Of a DNA stretch of 64,000 nt, positions 10,969 to 21,770 are shown piece by piece (position 1 is the first letter of the stretch; the number at the start of each line of letters is the position of its first letter). Source of the stretch: Lenzites betulinus (lineage: Eukaryota; Basidiomycota; Agaricomycetes; Polyporales; Polyporaceae); the NCBI GenBank assembly GCA_022264855.1, contig JABYQU010000044.1:124001-188000 (forward strand), read 5' to 3'. The notes beneath the pieces were generated by a model, which was not told the origin of the DNA, made no database searches, and saw nothing but the letters and a program-made list of their open reading frames with translations. The position numbers and the translations under genes are program-made.

Positions 10969-13405
10969 ATGGACGTCTCGCAGTCTTCTGATGAGTCCCG
11001 GGTACTCATCATAAACACCGGGGGCACGATAAACATGATATTCAGTCAGCAGGGATACGTCCCCGAGCCGTACTTCTTGACCGAGACGCTCCACAGCCAG
11101 CATCGCTTCCACGACCCGCTCGAAGAGTCTCTCTTCTCGCACTCTGCGTCTCTGGAGGGGTACAGGCGATGGAGCAGCAGTGGTAAAAACACTCCCACCG
11201 GAACCACGTTTGGATCCCGCGAACCATCTCCGAGTCGGGGCGGAGCGCGCTCGTACTCGTACCAGACGCTCACGCTACCCGTTCGCTCTTCTCGTCCCAT
11301 TGGCGTCCCGGAAAATCTTGCGCCAGATGCGGAAAAAGTCCTACCCCGTCAGCCCATCTGCAAGAAAGTTTCGGAAGATGTCTACGAGGCTCAGTTGCCG
11401 ACCCTTGTCACTCCGAGAAGCACCGGCCCCGGGGGGAGCAGCAAACGGATCCGCTACTCAGTTTTAGAGGTTAGAAAACTAGCTTGTGTGTTCTATAATC
11501 CAATGCTGACGCTTTTGATAGTGGCATCCGATGCTGGACAGCAGTAACATTGAGATCCAAGGTAATATTTTGTCGATTTTGTAAGACCGACGGTGCCTGA
11601 GCAACACTGTTTTCTCAGTACAGATTGGATCCGCATTGCAACCGACATCGAACTCAACTACTCGAATTTCGATGGTTTCGTGATCCTACATGGGACTGAC
11701 ACCATGTCGTACACATCATCGGCCTTGAGCTTCATGCTTCAGGACCTGGGCAAGACCGTAGTCGTGACCGGGGCACAAATTCCTATGTCGCAATTGCGCA
11801 ATGACGCGGTAGACAACCTCTTAGGCGCACTTGTGATTGCAGGTCACTACATCATACCTGGTAAGCTTTTCAATGTCGAGTTATTATCGGACGTACTGAG
11901 ATCATGGATAGAATGCTGTCTGTTCTTCAATCATACTCTCTTCCGAGGGAACCGGTGCTCGAAAATGTCGGCTTACGATCTCAATGCCTTCAGCAGCCCC
12001 AACTTCCCTCCGTTGGTCAATGGTATGCCTTCACGCACATCATTTCTGAGGATCCGTCCTGACGAATCGTGTAGTTGGGATAGATATCGTGGTCAGCTGG
12101 CAACATGTTATCCGACAAACGAGCCTAAGACGCTTCCAGTCACACAAGCGTACGTTTGTGCTACCCCCTTGAACGTAAAGTCTCACACTAACATCCTCTT
12201 CCAGAGATGAGCCCTAATGTCGGTGAGTATAGTTTTACCGGATGAACGCTGGGAAAGGTGACTAACGTTCGATTCGTAGCTACGCTGCGTCTCTTCCCCG
12301 GCATCACGGGGGCGACTATTCGCGCATTCGTGGCCCCTCCCACCCGAGGGGTTGTGCTGGAGACATTCGGCGCCGGCAACGCTCCCCAACGCGCGGATCT
12401 CACCGCCGCGCTCAAGGAGGCGTGCGACAACGGCGTCGTCATCGTCGCGATCACCCAATGCGCCAAGGGCTCCGTGTCCGACGCATACGAGACCGGCCGC
12501 AGCCTCTTACAGGCAGGCGTCGTCCCAGGAGGCGACATGACGCCCGAGGTGCGCTCCCACCATCCATCTCATCTCCGCGATCGCGGACGTACCAACGCTA
12601 ACGCCTCCCGTCCCAGTGCGCGCTCACAAAGCTGAGCTATCTGCTCTCCAAGCCCGAGCTATCGACGGAACAGGTCCGCGCGCTCATCGGCACGCCCCTC
12701 CGCGGCGAGCTCACGCTCCCCGAGAGCAAAGTCCCGCCTGCGCTCAGCCAACATCCCGGCCTCGGCCCGAGCCTCGACAACATCCAGGGCGTGCTCGCGC
12801 AGGTCGTGCGTCTCGCATCCTCGCCCGCCTCGCGTGCGCCGCGCATCGTTGTCTCGCAGTCCCAAGCCCAGTCCCCGTCTGTGTCGACGGACACCGCGGC
12901 AGACGAAGCGACGGCGCCGTGGAGTTGGACTGCGGCGGAGGCGGCGTCGACGGAGAGCGCGCTCTTCCCCTTCCTCGTGCACCTCGCTGCGGGACGGGAC
13001 GACGCCGAGGCGCTCGCGTTCTGTCTCGAGGCGGAGGCGGAGGCTGAGGGTGGACTCGCGGTCGGGGGCGGGCTGGCGAACTGCCTCGATGGTGCGTCCG
13101 GGCGGGCGCCGTTGCATGTCGCCGCACTCCATGGTGCAGTCAAGGGGGCGGAGCTGTTGTTGGCAGCGGGCGCGTTGGTCCATGTGCGCGACACGCTTGG
13201 GCATACTCCATTGTATTATGCCGCTCGCCAGGGGCATGAGGCACTTGTGGACCTCCTTGTCAAGGCTGGGGCAAATCTCGGCGGGGCGGACATCGAGGGG
13301 GGATTCGTTGCGCTTGCGGTGCAACGGGCGACCCATGCACGGGACGAGCAGGCACTTCGGATCTGGAAGAAGGCTGGAGCAAACGTGCAGAGTGTTACCG
13401 GGTAA
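10969..13405 (+). CDS. L-asparaginase with C-terminal ankyrin repeats
   Basis: A type I-like asparaginase that should hydrolyse asparagine to aspartate and ammonia in the cytosol. The N-terminal catalytic threonine motif is INTGGTINMIFSQQGYVPEP. The second catalytic motif is FVILHGTDTMSYTSSALSF, with VTGAQIPMSQLRNDAVDN after it. Exon junctions restore FNHTLFRGNR, VGIDIVVSWQ, the short NVATLRLFPGI segment and GVVLETFGAGNAP. The C-terminal exon adds ankyrin repeats (APLHVAALHGAVKGAELLL, LGHTPLYYAARQGHEALVD, then a third, weaker repeat). This order matches the 60-kDa lysophospholipase/asparaginase family. A Ser/Arg/Pro-rich insertion of roughly 80 residues lies between the first motif and YSVLEWHPMLDSSN. 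The start is the first ATG in frame, 217 bp from the divergent tryptophan synthase. Confidence 0.9.
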
Positions 13406-13565
13406 CATAAGGCGTGGGGGGTACGTGGGTATAGAAGTCAACAAGAAAGAAACCTGGTAGTGTGTAGAATACATAAGCCGCCCGGAGGAAGTGCTGTGTG
13501 CCTGTAGACTGTATACAAAAGTGACCAATAATCCACAGTAGATAAGCAATATGCAGACAGGCCTG

Positions 13566-15395
13566 TTACTCGTCCACAATGATCACGTCGGCTGAGTCGT
13601 CCCCTTCGCCTTCGTGCTCGGGCTCAAACATGCCTGCGACGTTATCGGTGAGCGTCTTTAGAAAGACGGTCATCTGGTCGCGCGCGAACATGAAGGGGTC
13701 CTTGAAGAACCCGAGACGTCCTACGAGGTCCTGGTTCTCCTTGTCGAGGTCTTTCGGCTCGTACTTGACTTTGACGACAAGCTGGTCCTTCGTGAGGTCG
13801 GCCGCTGGTTCAGTGCCTTCTGGACGATCGAATGTGTTCCGTAAGGTGAAGTTGAGAGCTGCATGCAAAGCAGTCAATGTTTGCACTGAGCACCTTTACA
13901 AGATTTGAAATGAGGGAAGCTACTTACAAAACGTGACGCCTTCTTCTGCATTCTGATATGTGTATATGCATGTCAGGATATCTTCATCCAGGTCTGGGAA
14001 TTCGGGGCTCTTTTCCATCTTGACACTGGTGATCAAGATGTTCGTCATGTCTTCGTACAGCCTGATCACAGGTGTGTTCTGGAACTCGTGGGGCGAAGGT
14101 TTCTGCTGTCTTGATGGCGCTGAATGAGCGGGGCGCAGTGCAAGAGACTTGGACCGCTCGATTTCTGCGTCCAGCTCCTTCTTCACCACCTTGGCTATAA
14201 TCAAAGTTCAGTATAGATACACGGGGATAGATATTCAGATATACGCACACTCATCCTCCAACGCACTGATCTGTGCGACTTTGGCCGCGATCATCCCATC
14301 TCGCTGCTTGATAGTTTCTTTGAGGCGGCTGTTCTCCTCCCGAAGCGCGGTTTTCTCTTCTTCGGCAGCCTCGCGAGTGAGGAAATGTAGCGTGTACGGC
14401 TGATCAGATTTGGCTGTCGGCCGGAGTTTCGTTAGTTGCAGCGTAAGCTCCTCGATTAAAATGTCTTTTTCTAAGTGTGGAGTCAGCGTAGTACGTCTAC
14501 TGAGTCTGACATTTACGGACTTCGAATCTCAGCTTCGAAATGCGTTTTGTACTCTTGCAGTGTCTCTTCAGGTTCAGTATTTCGTGTACGGAATACGTCT
14601 TCCAACTGCTTCGCGAGCTTGTCCCTTTGGGCCGTTATCTGCAAGGTGGTTGAACAAACAAGATGAATTTAATACCGATTTGCTCACACCTCCTTTGTGA
14701 ATTCGCGTGTTTGTTCAAGCTGCGCGCGCAAACTATCAGCCTCGCGTGCGAGTTTGGCGTCGGTCTTGTTTGGGCGTGCGGGGGCAGACGGTGGATGTCC
14801 GCTCTTTGCCTTTGGCTGCTTACTCCCTCCACGGGTACCGCGAGGAGGATCTGGAGGGTCATCGCCGTCGTCCAGGGAAATGGCACTGCCCCTCTCTGCA
14901 ACCTCCTCCGTCGAAGTGCCGTTCACCCGCCCAGTCTTTGGAGGTGGATCCGCCCTCCCTTTACCCTTAGCTGCAGATGACTTGGGTGCGCCATTCGTGG
15001 TGGGCTCTGTGCGCGGAGTCGTCTTCTTCGCTGCTCCTCTTGGCGGCCCTGGAACGGCCACAATCTCCTCCGAGTCCTCGGTCGCTTTCCTCTTCTTTTT
15101 GGCCGGTTCGTCGACCATCACGATGTCATCATCCCCGCTCTCCTCCGGTTCGATTGTGCCCGACGCGCCATTGGGTGGTTTTATCTTCGTAACAAGGACC
15201 TTTGCAGAAGGGCGCGTGGACGGGCCTGCGACAGGCTTGCCACCGCGTTTCGGAGCCTTCTGTATGGACGCGGGAGTGGTAGGACCATAGTTACCAGCTG
15301 CAAAATAGCGCGCGCTGGTTGGCATTCAGACGTCCTTAGCTCTGAAGTAAAGCACAGGAAGACGTACCGAGGTCGTCGTCGGAAACGTCGGACAT
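13566..15395 (-). CDS. CSM1: Monopolin complex subunit Csm1/Pcs1
   Basis: A leftward multi-exon gene. Exon 1 (MSDVSDDDL) splices to AGNYGPTTPASIQK. A disordered, basic and acidic N-terminal half follows (SGDDDIVMVDEPAKKKRK resembles a nuclear localisation signal). A long coiled coil comes next (TDAKLAREADSLRAQLEQTR through ENSRLKETIKQRDGMIAAK). The C-terminal globular domain includes VIRLYEDMTNILITSVKME, YTYQNAEEGVTF and ALNFTLRNTFDRPEG, and the protein ends EGDDSADVIIVDE. Coiled coil plus this C-terminal fold is the Csm1/Pcs1 architecture. In yeasts the complex clamps microtubule sites at kinetochores in meiosis I and acts at rDNA. The role here is inferred from the family. It shares a 241-bp divergent promoter with the adenosine-deaminase-like gene. 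Confidence 0.8.
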
Positions 15396-15636
15396 GGTGG
15401 GATGCAAGGGTTCACGCGCCTTTGTTTGGTCGGTAAACAACGCGTTGTATGACGGGCGCCTACGCGAATGCGCGATCGACCGCGCGATTCCTCGGCGGCG
15501 GAGCACACGGGCGCCGTCGCGTCCGCTCCCCTGCATCCATCATCAACCGCCATGCTCTCTTTGTCCTCTACCTCCAACTCTCCACGTTCTGCGACGCCAG
15601 GAACACGCGTGACAGCCGCTTCCTCGACACGCTACC

Positions 15637-17845
15637 ATGGACGCGTATCTCAAAAAGCGCGACGAACTCATAGCGCAGGACAGGGCTCTGCGACCCGACT
15701 ATGCCTCCCCAAGAGTCCTATCGACTGAAGAGCAGAAAGTAGACCGAATTTTGCGCAACATACGTGCTGATGAGGCACTTTCTGTTTGGAATGGACAGTT
15801 GTCCGTCGCGCACCTATATGGTCCTCAGCAGATGTTCCCGGGCATGGAGTTCCTGACTGGTAAATTCAGTGTATCCATGGCACTGTTATATTTGTCTCAC
15901 ACGGACTTGACACAGCGCGCGAGACCATAGTTGGGACCAAACTTTTCGAGGTCCTCAGTAAGGCAAGGCCACTCATTCGAAGGTAGCGCCACGCACCGCT
16001 TACAGTACCTTCCGTAGATGCCTAAAGGCGGCCTCTTGCACGCCCACCTCGACGCCACCGTACGCGCCGATATCCTCCTTCGTCTCGCTTTAGAGCAGCC
16101 GGCAATACACGTACGCGTAAGTTCGGGTGCGGTGAGCGCAAAGACGCTTGTGACAGCCCTACCCGAATTTCGCGCATTGCCGAAGGACGAGTGGACTACC
16201 GCTGCGAGTATCACCGACACCGCATATGTGCAGAATACTTGGGTGCCCCTCCATAACGCTCGCAATAATTTCAGCGCGGAGTTCGGAGGGCGTATTGGGT
16301 TCGACCGATGGGTCATTGACAGCTTGATGATCGAGCCGTCCGAGGCTTATGGCACACATAATACAACTGCGAAAGTAAGGGAGGGAGTCCCCCGTGTGTT
16401 CAACGCACTAACCGTTATGTTTCCAAAAATCAAGATCTGGCAAAAGTTTGCAAGCACGTTCCTTGTGTCAGATGTAGGCAATCCGACTTTGCTCACTTGT
16501 GACTGTGGCCGACTCAGGTAATGGGGATGATTACAGGGACTATTCCGTTTCGTGCCAATCTTCACGCAATATATTCGCGAGTTCCTGTTGTCGTCAGTCG
16601 AGGACGGCATCTCCTACGTCGAGCCACGTATTCTCTTCTATTTCAAGTATGTCGGTCATATTTGTTCAGACGCGTCTCTCACACTTAACTGCATGTGTAG
16701 ATATATGATTGGTGAGGATGGCAAGGAGAATACTCCACACCGCGCGTGGTTTCAAATCTACGAGCGCGTTCTCAACGAGGTTCGTGAAGAGCTGAAGGCA
16801 CAAGGGCGCGAGGATGAGTTCGTCGGTTCCAAGGTCACCCAAATTTCTTCCACATGGTCTTCGACTCTCACACACTGCCAATTTAGATTATATACTCGAC
16901 TGTCCGCGATGTCACCTGTGAAGAGCTTGAATGGTACCTCGAGGATTGCCTAACGCTAAAGCAGGAGTTCCCGCACCTCGTCGCGGGCTTTGACCTGGTC
17001 GGCCACGAGGATTCGCTTCATCCCCTGATCTACTACATGGAACCGCTGTTACGGTTCATGGAACGGCAAAAGGAGGTTGGTGTGCACATCCCATTCGTCT
17101 TCCATGCTGGAGAGACGATAGAGGATGGAGGCCCGGCAGATCTGAATCTGTATGACGCTATACTGCTGGGCACGAAGCGTATCGGACACGGGTCAGTCTC
17201 TTCCGAGCAGTCCGTTTTTACAACGGAAAAGCTGAGAACATATACAACGTAGGTTCTCGATCACGAAGCACCCAAAGTTGATGGAAATCTGCAGGAAAGA
17301 GGGGATCTGCATCGAGATGTGTCCCATCTCGTAAGCCTTTATTACCTGTGCAATCGCTGCCATTACTAACTGAGAGACATCACACCTCGACAGCAACGAG
17401 GTTTTGGTGCGTCTGCCATTCATTCTCGCTTGAAGTTTGACCTGGTCTGACCTTGTATTTGTGCAAAACAGCGCCTCACAGGGTCCATGCCGATGCACCC
17501 GCTCCCTGCTGTTCTCAATCAAGGCGTGCATATCGCATTGTGCTCTGACGACCCTTCGGTGTTCGGCAACATGGGTCTCTCCTTCGACTTCTTCCAGGTG
17601 TTTGTCGCCAGCGAAGTCAACACACTCGCGACGCTCCGCGAATTTGTATGGGATAGTATAAAGGTCAGTGATTCATATCTTACGCATGAACTTTCTTTGT
17701 AAGTTCGTGGTCTATCGTCTAGTTCTCGAGCCTCAACGATGAGGAGAGGCAAGAAGCATACACCAAGCTTCAGCGGCGCTGGACGGCGTTTATCAAGGAT
17801 GTATCGGACGCGTACGGCGAAAGCTATGGCACTGTATCGAAATAG
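15637..17845 (+). CDS. Adenosine-deaminase-like protein (ADGF/CECR1-type), copy 1
   Basis: Eleven exons. After MDAYLKKRDELIAQDR the protein reaches MFPGMEFLTARETIVGTK. The zinc-binding barrel then shows MPKGGLLHAHLDATV (HxH zinc ligands), EDGISYVEPRI, AGFDLVGHED, FVFHAGETIEDGG (zinc His), IEMCPISNEVL and ALCSDDPSVFGNMG (catalytic SDDP aspartates). All catalytic positions are present, so adenosine-to-inosine deamination is likely. Unlike animal ADGFs there is no signal peptide. The second intron (15963-16017) has a GC donor instead of GT; the neighbouring paralog has GT at the same position and confirms the junction. The next gene is a tandem paralog, and a third copy starts at the left window edge. 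Confidence 0.88.
15963..16017 (+). other. Non-canonical GC-AG intron
   Basis: Donor AAG|GCAAGG and acceptor CGTAG|ATG, 55 nt. Splicing here joins ...LSK to MPKGGLLHAHLD, exactly as the paralog at 18248 does with a GT donor. No GT site nearby gives an open frame. Confidence 0.75.
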
Positions 17846-18247
17846 AGGATACCCTGCGATGTGAGTATATGCAGACGCAGTGCTGCTAGGTGACACAGGA
17901 GTTTGTGCAACTGTGTCCACAGGTTTTAATAACGCCGTAGGTTTCACGACTTCCCAATCACCATACTCATATGTCTTATTGCGTGTTTTCTAGGTTCAAT
18001 GTATTTTTGCATAGGTATCATGATACGATTACCGCACCAGGGGGATCTTGGGCGGTTGTGCGCGGAGATAATGATGGTCCTCGATGACCATCGACACGTG
18101 GAAATCCGCACGGTGCTTTCTCACGGCGTCTGATGCCAAAGATAGGTGAGTATGACTCGGACTCTGACCAGGGGAGTACCGCGCATATAAGCCTGTATGC
18201 GACGTGCGCACGGTGGGCGAGCACTCTGTAAAGGAACATTAAGCCAC
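17846..18247. other. Spacer between tandem adenosine-deaminase-like genes
   Basis: 402 bp holding the 3' UTR of copy 1 and the promoter of copy 2, with a TATA-like CATATAAG at 18184-18191. No other gene is visible. Confidence 0.5.
18184..18191 (+). promoter_or_regulatory. TATA box of adenosine-deaminase-like copy 2
   Basis: CATATAAG, about 60 bp upstream of the chosen ATG at 18248. It lies between the ends of the two tandem genes. Confidence 0.5.
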
Positions 18248-20459
18248 ATGGAGGAATATCTGCGCGAACGCGAACGTCTCATCGCCGAGGACCGGTCTCG
18301 TCGTGTAGACGCCTCTGCCTTTGGGAGTGCGGGAGACGAGGAGAGGAAGGCAGATGAGATTGTGCGCAGGATTAGGACTGAGGAGAACGAGATTGTCTGG
18401 GGCCCCGATGCACCTCCTATACCGGGCTCGATGCACGTCTTCCCTGGTATGGAGTTCCTCACGGGTGAGCTGATACGCTACTTCTGGTGGTTTGGAGGTG
18501 TGCTGATGTCGGTGGACAGCACGCGAGACTATTGTGAAGACGAAGCTCTTCCAGGTTGTTTCGAAGGTGGGATCCTCTGCAGTCACTACGTGTATATACT
18601 GACTCTAACACTCCAGATGCCCAAAGGCGCGCTGTTGCATTCGCACTTGGATGCGACGGTCAACGCTCGCGTGCTCCTCCGCATCGCGCTCAAACATCGT
18701 TCCATTCACGTGCGCAGCAGCGTCCTGCTCACGGAGGACACCCTTCCCGCCGCCTTGCCAGAGTTCTCGCCCTTGCCCAAAGTCGAGTGGACGGAACTGG
18801 CGAGCCTCACTAACAGTGTATACGAACCCGGGCAGTGGGTGCCCTTGGCAAAAGCGAGAGAAACTTTTGACCCGAGCCTTGGCGGCCCGGAGGGATTCGA
18901 CGAGTGGGTTGTACGCGCCCTGACGATCAATCCTTCAGAGGCCTATGTGACCCATAACACTACTGCCAAGGTCCGCAATCCGTCGAGCGGCGTACCGGGA
19001 CCCTGCTCACGCGTTTCACGCAGATTTGGGCGAAGTTTGGCACGACGTTTGCCGTTGCACGGGTGTGTTTCCCCGTGCATGCCTAGCTCCATGGCCTCAG
19101 TTTGCTGAAGATGTTCAATGAGGTAGGGTTTGACACGATACTTCCCCATCTTCGCAGAATACGTTCGCGAGTTCTTCCTGGCCTCGATCGAAGATGGAAT
19201 ATCGTACATCGAGACCCGCATCCCGTTCTGGTACAAGTCAGTCTAGCGCACCTCCTCTTCTCCACGCCGCAATAAAATTAACGATTCGCGCAGATATATG
19301 ATTGGCGAGGATGGAAAAGAGAACGTTCCGCATCGTGAATGTCTCTTGGTTTATGACCGCGTCATCAACGAGCTGAAGCAAGAGCTCGCGGCTCAAGGCC
19401 GGGGCGACGAGTTCGTCGGATCCAAGGTGAGCTGGTCTTTCACTTCACGCAGACATCAGAACCTTACGATTGTAACAGATCATATACAGTGGGCTGAAGA
19501 AGGACCTCACCTGCGAGGATCTGGACTGGTTCTTGGAGGATTGCATTGCTCTCAAGCAAGAGTTTCCACATCTCATATGCGGTAAGTGTCATTTTTATCG
19601 CTAACATCGTGTCCTGCTGATAGCTCGCTCAGGGTTTGACCTCGTCGGACATGAAGATCCGTTGCCCCCGATTGTCAACTTCGTAGAGCCGTTTCAGCGG
19701 TTCGTCGCGCGGCAGAAAGAACTCGGGATCGACATTCCGTTCATATTCCATGCCGGAGAGACCCTGGGCGACGGCACCGCGGCGGACATGAACCTGTATG
19801 ATGCGATTCTTCTCGGTACAAAGCGCATAGGTCATGGGTAAGCAAGAATCCAGATTCAGTCGCGTGTACGGCTGAAGAGGCGTAGATTCTCCTTGGCGAA
19901 GCATCCTAAGATCATGGACATCTGTCGGGAGAAGGGAATCGCGATCGAGATGTGTCCTATATCGTATGTGCCTAAGTAATCGCGTGTGGGCTATGCTGAA
20001 TTCCACGTCCTTTTTCTTTAGTAACGAGATACTGGTGAGCTACCATACGTCCTCGTCGCATGATGGCAGATGTGCTTACATATTCTGTGGCCAGCGGCTG
20101 ACCGGATCGATGCCCATGCACCCGCTGCCGATACTCCTGAACCATGGAGTGCCCATAACACTTAATTCGGACGACCCTTCCGCCTTCGGCAACATGGGCC
20201 TTTCGTTCGACTTTTTTCAAGTGCTGATCACTAGCGAGGTGACTGGACTACTGACCGCGAAAGCGATCGCGCGGGATAGTTTGCAGGTATGTGTCTTCCC
20301 TCTGTTTAGTGTCAAGCTGTTGGGCGTTGTGTTGACTCTGTGCAGTATGCGTGCCTTTCAGAACAGGAGCAAGGAGAGGCCCTGGCGCTCTTCGACAAGC
20401 GGTGGGCGACCTTCATACAGTGGATCAACCACACGTTCGGATCCGAATTCTCTCAGTAA
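18248..20459 (+). CDS. Adenosine-deaminase-like protein (ADGF/CECR1-type), copy 2
   Basis: Twelve exons. I chose the ATG at 18248 (MEEYLRERERLIAED) because it aligns with the starts of both paralogs; an in-frame ATG at 18197 would add 17 residues. The protein continues MFPGMEFLT, MPKGALLHSHLDATV (HxH zinc ligands), IWAKFGTTFAVAR, YFPIFAEYVREFF, EDGISYIETRIPFW, FIFHAGETLGDG, IEMCPISNEIL and LNSDDPSAFGNMGLSFDFF. The key residues are intact. Intron positions match copy 1 except for one extra intron just before GFDLVGHEDPLP. The product ends WINHTFGSEFSQ. No signal peptide is seen. The neighbour downstream is convergent (stop at 20554). Confidence 0.88.
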
Positions 20460-20553
20460 ATATTGAATTCATCGAATACATCCGACACATAGCGGCAACC
20501 TTTGTGTGCGATCTAGAAGCAGCTATAGTACACAGGCCATGATACAAAAGTCA

Positions 20554-21258
20554 TCAAAGGTCGAGCTTGATGAAGAACAGTTTGTTGCACGTAGGACAAC
20601 CGGTGCCCTTCGCAAGCTCATTCACAACGCAGCTACGATGTAGAACCGAGGTAAGTGCCCGCATGCCTCCTATATTGGTTCAGCTTACCTCCGGCAAAAG
20701 ATGTGTCCACAAATGGTGGCCACTGGGTCAATGCTCGGGTCTTTAAGGCAGGACCTGCAGTGGTATCGCGGTATCGGTGTCCCGTCCCCGGCAACAGGAG
20801 CTGCGTGACATCTTGATGAGCGTACCAAGGAAGGCTTACGAAAAAATTACTACCCAGGAGGTCGGGCCCCGCTACATGTGTATGTGTTGTCGGCAGACGA
20901 TGGTCTTCCTCTGATAAGGACAGCTTCTCGAGAAATGTCGAGTCCTCAGACGTCGTGCCAGGAGGTCCACTCATGGTGCCCCCGCTGCTGTCCGCGGCGT
21001 AAGTACGAAGGAGACGCCCCACTGGCAGCACACCAGAGCAGTACTAGTATAGTGATATGAGATGACGCACGCTGTAACTTTGATTCTGGCAGGGCAGCTT
21101 GGTAGATGTGCTTTGTACTGCTTTTGCTTATTGAATGCCCCAGAGCATTCAACACAGGCGATCATTGGTCTCCATTGATGGCCCGTAAGTTTTCCGTGTG
21201 TACGAGCTGTTTCGAGGTTGGACGCCTTGACTTTGCATTGGTTGCAACGCTTCTCCAT
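20554..21258 (-). CDS. U1-type zinc finger/RING protein, short member (R1)
   Basis: A four-exon product of roughly 185 aa. It starts MEKRCNQCKVKAS, giving a finger C-x2-C-x12-H-x5-H, the spacing of U1/JAZ-type RNA-binding zinc fingers. A second finger is CVECSGAFNKQKQYKAHLPSC. A Ser/Thr-rich linker follows, then a C-terminal RING: CRSCLKDPSIDPVATICGH, FCRSCVVNELAKG and CPTCNKLFF, ending IKLDL. The RING suggests an E3 ubiquitin ligase. The gene lacks the middle zinc fingers of its three relatives (21771, 29356, 55477), so it is a shortened family member. Splice choices were fixed by restoring the RING frame; the donor of intron 2 (GTAGTA) is the least certain. Confidence 0.68.
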
Positions 21259-21770
21259 GGTTTCGGGCTATTGGAGACGCACAGGGTATGAGCGAGTGGC
21301 TGTGCTTGAGAGTATTCGACTGTCTAAGCCAGTATGGGGCTTGAAGCAGGAGAGGAGTCGGTGAAGGCGAGATCACGGCCGGGGATGCTTCGGAGGTCGC
21401 AGCCTTACCGCAGCACACAGAAGCCGTCAGAGGGCCTAATGCCTGCTATAGCAAGAAAGATACCCATGGGAATCAGAATCGGAAACGTTGTCGACGTTGC
21501 ACGAGCGCATAGTAACGTTACGGCACTACTAGGTCAGCTGCGGGTGCTGGTGCTGCCATACATCTGCTGCAGCTTCATTGACATCGTCGTGCTTCAGTGG
21601 CGTCATCGCAGTATTGACGGTGCGGCTATCGGAAACACTACCGCAAGTAACTCCAACGAACGTTCTACACTTCTGAGACTACGGAAGGGCGGCACGGGAT
21701 ATGAGGATTACATACAGGCTCTACTCGAGTGCTCATCGGGAATCGGCATGTAGATCGTGCGGTATAACTA
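21259..21770. other. Spacer between R1 and R2
   Basis: 512 bp between two genes of the same family on the same strand. No TATA like that of R2-R4 is seen in front of R1. The open frame at 21334-21753 has no recognisable content. Confidence 0.4.

Noticed and set aside
12637..13579. Long reverse frames over the asparagine/ankyrin exon
   Set aside because: They are antisense to the ankyrin repeats and arise from GC-rich third codon positions.
14697..15290. Forward 197-codon frame across the Csm1 N-terminus
   Set aside because: The reverse strand reads continuously into the coiled coil and conserved C-terminal domain with correct splicing; the forward frame has no partner exons.
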